Source: Diabrotica undecimpunctata
Lineage: Eukaryota > Arthropoda > Insecta > Coleoptera > Chrysomelidae
Reading direction: 5' to 3'
DNA: 64,000 bases
Assembly: GCF_040954645.1 (NCBI RefSeq)
Contig: NC_092806.1
Coordinates: 129,416,952 to 129,480,951, forward strand
Shown: positions 55,311 through 64,000 of the stretch, in pieces
How the letters are laid out: each line of letters starts with the position of its first letter
Position numbering within the stretch: position 1 is the stretch's first letter
Position numbers and translations under genes: made by a program
Notes under the pieces: generated by a model
What the model was told of the DNA's origin: nothing
Seen by the model: the letters and a program-made list of their open reading frames with translations, nothing else
Database searches by the model: none

Positions 55311-55640
55311 TTCATTCTCGAGTATGTTAAGTTCTTCTTCGGTTTCTTCAGGAGTTTGGTGAACAAGTTCCTGGCGTTATTCATCTTTATATAGATCCCG
55401 GCAATATAATCTTCATTTGTCTGCTATATCTCTCTGTTGGTTCTCAGGGTGCCTGTGTGGTCTTTAACGGCTCAAGTTCTGGCTTTAAAATCTCTTGTTA
55501 TGTATCGTATTTTTCTATTTGTAATTTCGTAATTTATTTGCATATATTGTGATAGTATTGTTGTTTATCAGTCTTGCATCATCGTTTTATTTCTTTGCTA
55601 AGGTCTCTTAAACTGTTTTTCCTTTTCACTATGTACACCA
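55311..55640 (-). pseudogene. RTE-type endonuclease-RT linker fragment (other subgroup)
   Basis: In shifting frames the minus strand reads KIRYITRDFKART, AVKDHTGTLRTNRE, RLYCRDLYKDE and LVHQTPEETEEELNILENEI. The DHTGTL-T-REDIA-KW--YC-DLYKDE pattern is the start of the reverse transcriptase in the subgroup represented at 24965-26105. It joins directly to the other RTE at about 55310, so it is either the target of that insertion or a chimeric junction. Confidence 0.6.
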
Positions 55641-55880
55641 ATGACAAATATTGCTTCTATTCTCAATTTTTTGATATGAAATATAAAAAATGATATATTG
55701 TATATAATACAAACTGTATCTATTATAAATTGTATATAATATAAGTCTAATTAATTGTTTGTACAATATTTTTTTGGGATCGCGGCTCCCTATTGCAGCC
55801 CTCCCTCACCATCTACCATTGTTTATAGTAGATCAGCCGTGAATGCAATATGTAGAATAAAAATATAGATAGTTGCATTT
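55641..55880. other. No recognisable feature
   Basis: Sequence downstream (on the minus strand) of the hammerhead motif; probably part of the same unknown element. Confidence 0.4.
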
Positions 55881-55970
55881 CGATTCAATTCTAGTCTCTC
55901 ACTATTGTCCTACACGTGTTTCAACTTTTAAGTTTCATCAGGAAGACTTTGTGAGAGGACTGAATTGAAC
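55881..55970 (-). ncRNA. Hammerhead ribozyme candidate (type I, short stem III)
   Basis: On the minus strand all core parts are intact. CUGAUGA occupies 55941-55935, stem II AACUU-AA-AAGUU follows, GAAA lies at 55922-55919 and the palindromic stem III is C-ACGUGU. The cleavage triplet is GUA, cutting after 55911. Stem I starts with GGA pairing to UUC and, after an internal loop, continues with CUCUCAC (55957-55951) against GUGAGAG (55903-55897). A further 8-bp match (UUCAAUUC/GAAUUGAA) lies outside that. Such ribozymes with very short stem III are known from Penelope-like and related retroelements. No coding sequence is adjacent. Confidence 0.82.
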
Positions 55971-56870
55971 CAACGAGTACCATTATTGGTAATATAATGC
56001 ACCAATATGTAGATTGTGAAAGGTAAAATTTGAATCCTTAAATAGGATTTTACCGTTTCATAAAAGAGATGTGGGAATAAAGGAACATCTATTGTGGTGC
56101 GTTAGAGTTGAAAATATATTATTTAAAATCATTTTTCTAACAACTTAAAATTAAATATCTGTCATATTGAGTATTGCAATTGGCTCTAATAATTAGGATT
56201 CAATTAATATTGAAGGTAGAAGTCAAAAAATGTATACAGTTATTCGTATTTTATTAAAAGAAAAATTAGTTTTTATTGTAGTTTACCTTATTGCGAAATG
56301 GGCACACTCAATTTTATTCTCTTACGCAAAATAGTTTTAAAAGAACAAGATCTCATTTAAAATGTGATGGCCATTTATTTCTGTACAAGAAATTAGAGCA
56401 GCAAATGTTACATAAGTTCTGACGCAAATTGGAGTCTATTATAAACTCAGCAAAAAGTAACGATGCAAATTTTCTGATTTACTCGGATGCATAGTATTTT
56501 TGGAATTAATAATTTTTCGGTTTAACATTAGCGGAATATAATGTTCAGCTTCTAGTCGGTAATAAAATCTTATTTTCTAAACTGTCCGGGTATTTTAGTT
56601 TTATATATTTACTTCGCGTCTAGAAGTCATAATTTACTGAAAAGCATTACTAAAACATATCGTTTGGATATCGATTTTTATTGCAACATAACGTTTTTAA
56701 ATAATAATGTTGATTAATATTCATTTATTCGTTCAAATTTCCGTCAACACTAAATGTGGTTTTATCAAAAAACTATCCTAGATGAAATAAATTTATGTTT
56801 GATGTTTCTAAGAAAAAAAGAGTTTATTCAGGTGAAAGATGCATCCCTCTATATATCACAATAATTGCAA
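55971..56870. other. No recognisable feature
   Basis: AT-rich sequence; I looked for Penelope-like coding sequence next to the hammerhead motif on the minus strand and found none. Confidence 0.5.
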
Positions 56871-56879
56871 AATTGAGAA

Positions 56880-57640
56880 TTAAAAGAAATACAAAGATCA
56901 ATTAGAAAAAATACTCAATGAGAACTTCAGATGTCCACAAGATAGCCTCAATAAGGAAAAAGACAGAATTACTAGAATTACAAGTACTACTAAAGCAGCA
57001 AATAGAAATACTATCCATTAAAAGAGTAGCAGTGATAAACTCTTACTAAACACAAAATAATTTCTAGAAAAGAGGAAAGAACTTATAAAACAGGGAAAAG
57101 GAATAAAATTAAGTACACAAAAATAAATAAAACTGCAGGAACGTCACCAAACAAGACATACTTGACAACAACACCAGATTAGTGTAAGATATTATTGAAA
57201 AGAACAGAGAAGCGAGATTGAAAAGAAATAAAAAGAAGACTTAAAATTAAAACGACGGTGAGAAAGAAATACTGTAGAAAATAGTAAAGACGAAACAAGA
57301 TACATATAAATGGAAAATAGTAAGCCTATAGTTAATGACAACTCAGAAAAAATACCTGACATCCAGATAGAAGAAATCGATTATGCACTTCAACGAATAA
57401 ACAGCAATAATGCTTAACGAGATCATGAAGTTTTACCTAAGATGTTAAAAAGAAGTACCACACAATTAAAAATGAACTGGTGAATATATTTAACAGATGC
57501 CTAACAGAAGAAGATATCTCAGACGAATGGGGAAGAGCATTGGTCATACTGATATACAAAAAAGGGTAGTCCAGAAGATCTGGAAAATTATAGTCCGATA
57601 GGTATCCTATATAGGTTATATGAAAGAAAAATATTAGATA
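56880..57640 (+). pseudogene. RTE-type linker and reverse-transcriptase finger region, decayed
   Basis: The plus strand reads LEKILNENFRCPQD, then many stops, then KPIVNDNSEKIPDIQIEEID, YALQRINSNNA, HEVLPKMLKRSTT, NIFNRCLTEEDISDEWGRAL, VILIYKKGSPEDLENYSPI and GILYRLYER. The D---EEI--AL--...N-CL---IP-EW--A---L-YKKG---LENY-PI order is the start of the reverse transcriptase in another RTE-type group. The piece ends at about 57640, where a C-terminal part of the GHI-R-G group follows in the same orientation, so the two were joined by deletion or insertion. Confidence 0.72.
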
Positions 57641-58275
57641 CATTAATCTGCACGTAAATAATAATACGATAGAACGAGTTCAGAATTATAACTATTTAGG
57701 GGCAAACATTAATGAAACAAACGATTATACCAAAGAAATTGGAGTTATAATAGAAAAGGCTAGAAGTGCATTCAATAATATGAAACAAATATTATGTTGT
57801 AGAGGCCTCAGCCTAAATCTTAGAAAACGAGTACTAAAGTGTTATGTATTTTCTATTCTTTTGTATTGTGTTGGTGACATGGACTTTAAATAAACAATGT
57901 CTCAATAAATGCATTTGAAATGTGGACATATCGAAGAATGGTGAGAATCTCCTGGACAGACAGAATAACCAATCAAGAAGTACTAAGAAGGATAGAAAAC
58001 AGCAGGGAGATACTGGATTCCATCAAAATAAGAAAACTACAATATCTGGGTCATATAACACGTGATGAGAGATAAGAATTCCTAAAACTAATAATGCAGG
58101 GAAAGATTCAAGGAAAGCGCAGCATATGTAGAAGAAGAATGTCCTGGGTGAGAAACCCCAGAGAATGGTTTGGATGCAGCTCAACTGAACTCTTTCGGGC
58201 TGTAGTGTCAAAAGTTAGAATAGCAGTGATGATTGCCAACCTTCGTCGCGGAGATGGCACGTAACGAAAAAGAAG
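57641..58275 (+). pseudogene. RTE-type thumb and C-terminal tail
   Basis: In shifting frames the plus strand reads ERVQNYNYLGANINETND, IEKARSAFNNMKQILCCRGL, RVLKCYVFSILLYC, AFEMWTYRRMVRISWTDRIT, LQYLGHITRDER, LIMQGKIQGKRSICRRRMSW, REWFGCSSTELFRAVVSK and IANLRRGDGT, ending in AACGAAAAAGAAG. This is the part after the YADD box in the dominant subgroup. Stops and frame changes are moderate. Confidence 0.83.
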
Positions 58276-58439
58276 GTATCCTATACTAGACAAGATATAA
58301 TCTTGTCTAGTTCTCATTTTCATGCTTATTTCTTTTGTGATTTGCTGATCTTCGAAGCTATCTATATACGGAGGAGCGAATATTGTAATGGGCTTGAAAA
58401 AGTAGTAAATAAAAATACTAACATATTAAAAGCACAGAA

Positions 58440-58615
58440 AATAAGTTGATTGAGCTATTGGAGAAACAATGGAATGACAAAGATGGTGCTTATTGGCGAA
58501 AAATGCAGAAAGGCCAAGCAGAATATGGATGGATACCGTGAAAGATTTAAAAACACCAAAATTAAGGAAATAAAAAAAGTTAAGTACTGAAGCAGTGTTA
58601 TAGATTTTTGATTCC
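58440..58615 (+). pseudogene. Possible RTE-type C-terminal scrap
   Basis: One frame reads ERPSRIWMDTVKDLKTPKLR, like the RPRRRWMD-VKEDL block near the end of some RTE proteins, preceded by QWNDKDGAYWRKM in another frame. Too short to be sure. Confidence 0.35.
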
Positions 58616-59150
58616 AAACTGATGTACAAGTTTTTATTTTCTTTGTATGATTTCTACATTATTATCTGTCGTCAGGACGCACTATTTCTTTCATTTAATC
58701 AGAATAATAAAGAATATCACATAGAGATACATATTTTTTGGATTTGTGCGTATAAAAAAGGTAAACAAAAGGTAAATTAAAAAACAATACGTGCATAAAA
58801 AAATTAATGTTGTTATGGAAAACTTAAAATTTCCCATAACAGCTTAAATTTTTTTGATAAGTACCTAATGGATCAAGTTGTTTTGCACGTACTGCTTTAG
58901 TGCACGTTTCTGATAGAAAAGTTCTTAATATATTTTGTATTACTAAATATTTCTTAGTACAAAGAAAATATTTTTGAGACAGATTAGTTTAAATATGTTT
59001 TTTTTTATATTAACGAGGTCATAACCTTTTGTTGTTTATTGTTTACAACAATTAACTTAATATAGCATAAAAATTGGTGCAACAAATAGACACTAAGCTT
59101 TAATTATTATTTGATATGACAAATATTTACTGCAAAACATCATTTATTTC
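58616..59150. other. No recognisable feature
   Basis: AT-rich spacer. Confidence 0.6.
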
Positions 59151-59154
59151 AAAT

Positions 59155-60845
59155 TACAAAAAAAATTTAGCTATTGTTGCCTTTTTTCGTTGTATCTACG
59201 TGTTTTTTGAACGTCAATCCTTGGTCCATTATGACTCCCAAATATTTAGCATCTCTTTCCATTCGATGGGATTGTTTTACACCTCTTGCGTTTTCTCGGA
59301 GTTGATGGCAATTTTCCACTAGATAATATATTCTTCAATGCTGTCTATTCATGTTTGCAAGTTGTTGACCGCTATGCCGATATTTCAGTGTTTGGCCGTA
59401 ATCGCTGTGTCGTCTGCATAAAGTTTTATTCCTGTTCCAGGTGTTCTTGGAACATCGGCGGTATATATTGTATACAGTAGGGGTGACAGGATCGCTCTCT
59501 GTGGTACTCCAGCCTCCGGAGTTCCGAGTTCGGATAGGACTTGTCCTATTCGAACTCTGCAGCTTCGGTTGCCCAAGTCAGAAACCCCAAGGCTTTGCCT
59601 ACATCAAGTAAAGCTGCTCCTGGGCACTGCTTATTGGCTGTCACGTACTCTGTTAGTGTGAGTGGTTATAGCTCGCTGGAGTGGTCTGCTCTAAATCCGA
59701 ACTGAGCTTCTGAGATTAGTCCTAGCCGGCGGTCTGTTTCTGCATAGAGTCTGCTGAGTATGACTCTTTCCACAATTTTGCTTACTACTGGAAGTAATCT
59801 TATCGGCCTGTAGTTTTGTGGGAACGTGGTGTTCTTTCCTGTCTTTGGAATCGTGATGGCATAGGCTTCCTTCCATCGGTTTGTAAAGAGCCTGTATCTA
59901 AGTATCGCGATTGTTAAATTTATTAGAAATACTATTGCTTTTGCTCAGAGCTATGTTTGTAATTTTACCTAAACCAGGTACTTTCCTCGGCCAACTATTT
60001 TTAAGTAGTTCATTTATTTGCTCTGAATATGTTGGGGTGATGATCTCATTTCGTTCCTCGAGCATTTCTTGCTGTTCCTTGATTTCTTCGATGAAGTCGA
60101 TTTATTCGTCTTAGTGATAATCTAGCGCACACTCTCTCTCGAGGGCCATTCTCATCACCTCGGCTTTTTCCTCAATGGAATAGACAATTCCATTCTCGCC
60201 GTGTAGTGGAAGTATGGGTTTTCTGTCATTTCTTAGAATTTTTATAGTAATTTCCAAATATTTTGCATATTTGGGCCCTTCTCCTTCATCTCTTGGACTT
60301 GGTTGTCCCAGTTTCAGCTTTGGTGTCCTTGTAGCGTCGTTTCTATCCTCCTGGTTTCTTGTTCTTCGAACTCTCCTTTTGGCTCTGTTCTTTTCAATTA
60401 TTATATCCCGTATTTCCTGGTTTATGTTTCTAAACCTTCCCATGTGTATGTCTTCTTCAACTTCAGTTGGGCTGTTCCTGATTGCTTTTTATACGATATT
60501 TTTGAACTCTAGGACTCTTTCTTCTATTTCTTGGGAGTTGTTGGGCACTGGGGCGTTCTTGATTCCAATGCTCACTTCTTTTGTAGTTTGACCTATTTAT
60601 TTTCTTTCTAGCCTTTTCTCGGTGATGCTTTCATATAATGTTCCCATTTCCAAAAGTATGGGGTTGTGGTCTGCTGTTTCTTCGTTTAGTGTCCGTAGTT
60701 TTGTTTGTAGTTTTAGGTTTCTAGCAACCACTATATCGAGATGGGGTTACCTAGAAGGTTTTAATATATCAAATTCATATTATTTGGCTTTTAATTCTTC
60801 AGAGCAATAGCAAGGTTTTGCTGAAAGTTTTTAATATTTGCACGT
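59155..60845 (-). pseudogene. Jockey-clade non-LTR retrotransposon: endonuclease end and reverse transcriptase
   Basis: From 60845 down: ADHNPILLEMGTLYESITEK (endonuclease C-terminal SDH-like box), LEFKNIVYKAIRNSPTEVEE, NINQEIRDIIIEKNRAKRRV, ILPLHGENGIVYSIEEKAEV, WKEAYAITIPKTGKNTTFPQ, NYRPIRLLPVVSKIVERVIL, LGLISEAQFGFRADHSSEL, AGVPQRAILSPLLYTIYTAD, IKLYADDTAITAKH and AKYLGVIMDQGLTFKKHVD. The catalytic YADD near 59415 is intact, but G is changed to R in the VPQGS box. Stops and frameshifts occur between blocks. The 3' end stops abruptly at about 59155 before the C-terminus, and most of the endonuclease is missing. Confidence 0.88.
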
Positions 60846-63017
60846 TTCGAGAGCCCAGAGGGATATATATCGATTTATCAAATCGTTTACGTTTTTTGCC
60901 ATCAAAGAAAATGTCACCTCTGTGTGCTAACTACTGACGAGCGAAGTATTTTGGAGACAGTAGTTGAACCTTCCGGGTTTGAATTTGTATCAGTCCGAGC
61001 CGAGTGAAGAGGTGGGGAGTACGCCAAAATAACAGTTATATCGCTCTATTCAAATATATTATATACCAATTCAAACGCGAAACTTTGACTAATTTGTACT
61101 CCAATGCCATATCAGGCTCTCAAGAAACTAAAGATTGAAATAGATGATATATGTAAGCCAATATGTATACGACTAAAAAATTTATTTAAAGTGGTACTAA
61201 GAATATATGGGACTTAATTAATAGTGAGTTATATAAAAATATAAAGAGTGCTGAGCAAAATACAATATCAATTGACACAAAAGTAGCATAAAAATCTAAG
61301 GATAGTATAAAATGAATACATGAATGAACAGTAGTTAGCTATATAACAGAAAGTGTGTTTCAAAGAACCAGCTTTAGTTTGATGTTAGCTGGTGTATATG
61401 TTGCATAGTTGTTTATATGTAATACAAAAAGATAATGATACTTACATATCAGTATAAGGAATTATCTAAGTGTGTCATCAGTTGGGTAACAGCAATCATC
61501 ATTTAAAAATTTCTTATTATTAGCGTTGTAATGTATATTAGCCTTATCTATTAAGAAGAGCAACTTAACTTTAAGAGGAATCCTGGTCTGTCTTGAGTTT
61601 TTTGTGGATAAAGATTAGTTTTTCAAGAATAATTTCAAATAATAGTTTTAGTCTGCTAATTCTGGGACTTGCATACTAGATGATGATAATAGTAAGTTTA
61701 TGGCTCTTTGTTATTAATATTCTTCTTATTTTATTTGTATTTTTCGAAATATTGTATTTTTTTCTCGATACCTACCAAATAAAATTTATCCCGCTTAAAT
61801 CTCAGAATATGTATTACAAAATATACAAAGCCGTTTAGATTTACGAAACTATTTTTCTATGGTTCGATACGTTTATGCAGTTATTAAGTATAGGTGGTAC
61901 ACTTAATATTAGATTAGTTGCAATGCAAGAAATATCTTGAATATTTACTTCTATTGAAAAATGAATGCACGATTTCGAGTAACAGTGGACAAAATTAAAA
62001 ACGAAATTATTAAACTTCAAAAGTATAAAAATAATTAAAAAATATTTCGTCAGTGTTTAACGTGTCATACTCCGTTTGTTTCACAAGTCGATTATAAAGA
62101 ATTATTTCAATAAAAGACATTCAGACATCACCTGTATCAAGAAAAATATAATTTAATAATAAAATTTCACGAGCAAATATTATGATTCGTATTTAAATAT
62201 TTTAAGCTATTATTTACAAGGATTACGCGTTTATTCATTGCACTTGGTATTTTTTTCTTATCTAACACAAGCAAATAGAGATGACTTACCAGGTGATTAA
62301 ATTTATTATGGTTTTTGTTTACTTGGGTATAAATTTTAAATACAACATTCAATGTGAGTTTGCAAAATATGTATATACCTCTTTTTTGCATGTGATTGTA
62401 CGTAAAGAAATCGACAACACGTTTTATGTGTAAACAATAGATAATAAAATACCAACAGGAGAAACAAGAAATAACTTATACTTAAGAAATACTTTGCACT
62501 ATTATTGAAGACGCGTTATACAATTTATAAGATATTGCTCCCCAAATTATTTTTAGTAAGATAATTAGAAATTTGAAAGGAAACGTGTTCTTTTGATAAT
62601 TTTAGCAGATTTACACCAATCTGAAAACAAATTTTTTACTGGAACCAAAATCTAAATTCTTACTTGAATCTGTACTTTCTATGATTTACAAAGCAAGCAT
62701 ACGATCAATGGACCGATATGGGGTATCTGAAATTGTATTGCACATCATATCGATTCATCTAAGCAAGAACCTTTCATGAACTGGCTTCTAATACTCGAAA
62801 TACGAGTAAATAAAGATATAGAAAAGACAGTTAAGATTGGATTTCACGTATAGGGCCTCTCCAATTCGCTTATACGTATTTCGTCCTTCCAGAGCTCATC
62901 AAAGCGACACATGAAGAAGTTCTAAACGTGTAATCAAATCTTTTCCGTCAGAGAAATTCAAATTCCCGTTTAAATCTGTGCCTTCGACGATTTACAAAGC
63001 TAGCAACAAAATATTAA
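60846..63017. other. No recognisable feature
   Basis: A long AT-rich tract. I read both strands and found no family motif. The stretch at about 60890-61030 is slightly GC-richer and may be leftover non-LTR sequence. Confidence 0.55.
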
Positions 63018-63646
63018 TTTAGGTAAAGAGAAATAAAATAAAAAGACTTTAATAATAAATTTGTTTTACCACGGACGATCGGTTTCGCATACTACAATTT
63101 ACTACAGTTTACTTACTATGCATCCTCAGGTCTCTGGTATGGTAAACTAAATGCTGAAATTACAAATTACCCGTATTAGGGTTCTGTCTGGTACAAAATA
63201 TATACAAATTATGCCAATATTACATGTGTACAGTTTTAAGGGGTTACAATTTTAAATTTTATGAGTGTTACTTACATGCCGATACAAGGAATGTTCTTTA
63301 ATGTACGTGAAACCATACTTAAAGCTCCGTTATGGTTAGCTGGTGTTTGCTGGTAATCGGCTTACTGCACTTTGACAACGGAGCTTTAAGTATAGTTCCA
63401 CGTACATACAAGAACATTCCTTATATTGGCATGTAAATAACACTCATGTAATTTAAAATTGTACACCCTTAAAGCTGTAGACATAATATTAGCATAATCT
63501 GTTAAATTTTGTACCAGATAGCACCCTAATACTGATCATTTATAATTTCAGCATTTAGTTTACTGTAGCGGAAACATGAGGATGCATAGTAGTAGTGGAA
63601 TAAATTGACTGTAAGTTTTTTTATTTTATTTTTCTTTACTTAATTG
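63018..63646. repeat. Foldback element with about 270-310-bp inverted arms, PLE-like
   Basis: The left arm (63018-about 63335) and right arm (63646 back to about 63376) are inverted copies. They share GTAAAGA-AAATAAAATAAAA at the outer ends and then TACTATGCATCCTCA, GTAAACTAAATGCTGAAATT, GTATTAGGGT, CTGGTACAAAAT, CAATTTTAAATT, GAGTGTTA, TTTACATGCC, GGAATGTTCTT and CTTAAAGCTCCGTT. Identity is about 85 per cent near the loop. The loop is some 40 bp around 63335-63375. The left arm carries a hammerhead-like motif that suggests PLE terminal-repeat origin. No coding content. Confidence 0.9.
63074..63129 (-). ncRNA. Hammerhead-like motif in the left foldback arm
   Basis: On the minus strand CUGAGGA (63129-63123) is followed by U and GCAUA, a 20-odd-nt loop, UAUGC, GAAA (63086-63083), then CCGAUC and GUC (63076-63074). 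The core boxes, a 5-bp stem II and the cleavage triplet are present. A bulged U after the first box, and no convincing stem I between CGUGG and the upstream GAGAC, make activity doubtful. The matching region of the right arm lacks GAAA. Confidence 0.5.
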
Positions 63647-63706
63647 AAATGGACAAATCACATATGCAACACAGTCAGCATTAGAAAAATATTACTAAAA
63701 CTATCT

Positions 63707-63943
63707 TCACAACAACGTTGACAAAAGTCTATTCTTTGTAGCCTTTGAATATAAGATATTGCACTGATTTTTTGGATTGAATCCTGTTTTTTCTTTGCAT
63801 GTACTCAGTTTCTGAGTATACTTTTTTCTTCGTTGTCTTCCTAGAAATCCTAGAGATACATTTTGTTGCCCTATAGCCACTAAAGCGTGTATAGAAGTAC
63901 AACAACTATTGAGTATGATTTGACGCCGAGGATTTCTATACAA
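63707..63943 (-). CDS. Unrecognised 78-codon open frame
   Basis: The minus-strand frame starts MYRNPRRQIILNSC and is basic (GRQRRKKYTQKLSTCKEK). I do not recognise it. It lies near the window edge beyond the foldback, and could be a transposase N-terminal scrap or a chance frame. Confidence 0.2.
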   Translation of the reverse strand: MYRNPRRQIILNSCCTSIHALVAIGQQNVSLGFLGRQRRKKYTQKLSTCKEKTGFNPKNQCNILYSKATKNRLLSTLL

Positions 63944-64000
63944 ACTGAAGAGATATCTGAAAAAGATATTTTGATGTAAAAATGGAAAGATAATTATAGT

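Noticed and set aside
1..64000. CRISPR arrays, bacterial operons, LTR retrotransposons
   Set aside because: No regularly spaced direct repeats, no polycistronic gene clusters with ribosome binding sites, and no gag/protease/integrase motifs with long terminal repeats were seen.

Overview
This is eukaryotic, AT-rich DNA, almost certainly from an insect nuclear genome. The repeat families fit an arthropod, possibly a beetle, but the window does not fix the species. No complete protein-coding host gene is visible. The one conventional cellular gene is a tRNA-Asp(GTC)-like locus at about 48.6 kb. Almost every readable coding stretch is a decayed transposable-element gene. RTE-type non-LTR retrotransposon pieces dominate. 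They recognisably share a C-terminal block (a GHI-R-G motif, then GK-GKR-GRRR-SWL-NLR-W) and often end 3' in a (GAA)n-like run. There are also RNase H-bearing I-group elements, a Jockey-clade element, two R1-clade tails, Penelope-like element (PLE) remains, and DNA transposons of the Tc1, pogo-like, IS630/DDE_3-like, piggyBac and hAT types, plus MITE-like and foldback elements.

Layout. 0-4.7 kb: a tandem duplication of a roughly 1.95-kb unit (RTE tail + DDE_3 transposase fragment + RTE reverse transcriptase), the second copy running into a longer RTE. 4.7-6.9 kb: no features. 6.9-10.4 kb: two I-group elements on the minus strand with an RTE tail between them. 11.9-12.2 kb: a nested inverted-repeat cluster. 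12.2-18.8 kb: RTE pieces on both strands and a piggyBac relic. 20.5-24.4 kb: I-group reverse transcriptase, endonuclease fragments and two RTE 3' tails with target-site duplications. 24.6-27.0 kb: a hAT-like element with 8-bp duplications, holding a nested R1 tail and an RTE bracketed by inverted PLE-derived sequence. 27.1-27.7 kb: a PLE fragment with a degenerate hammerhead motif. 28.4-29.3 kb: a long foldback. 32.8-37.2 kb: a Tc1 element, a pogo-like relic with a recognisable intron, and an RTE. 38.4-38.8 kb: a perfect hairpin and a tRNA-derived SINE. 43-47 kb: a non-LTR thumb fragment and a fairly fresh RTE. 47.4-49.7 kb: a second foldback, a 70-bp inverted-repeat pair enclosing the tRNA, and a TA-flanked MITE. 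51.2-55.6 kb: an R1 tail with poly(A), a hAT C-terminus and the freshest RTE (one visible frameshift). 55.9 kb: a well-formed hammerhead ribozyme candidate. 56.9-60.8 kb: RTE pieces and a Jockey element. 63.0-63.6 kb: a third foldback, with a hammerhead-like motif in one arm.

The genes do not form a pathway. What can be read is a record of nested insertion, 5' truncation, duplication and decay. The most interesting items are the self-cleaving-ribozyme candidates tied to PLE-like sequence, the three long foldbacks, the inverted-repeat pair around the tRNA, and the RTE carrying PLE-derived inverted ends and a target-site duplication. All calls come from reading the sequence by eye; no alignment or search was run.
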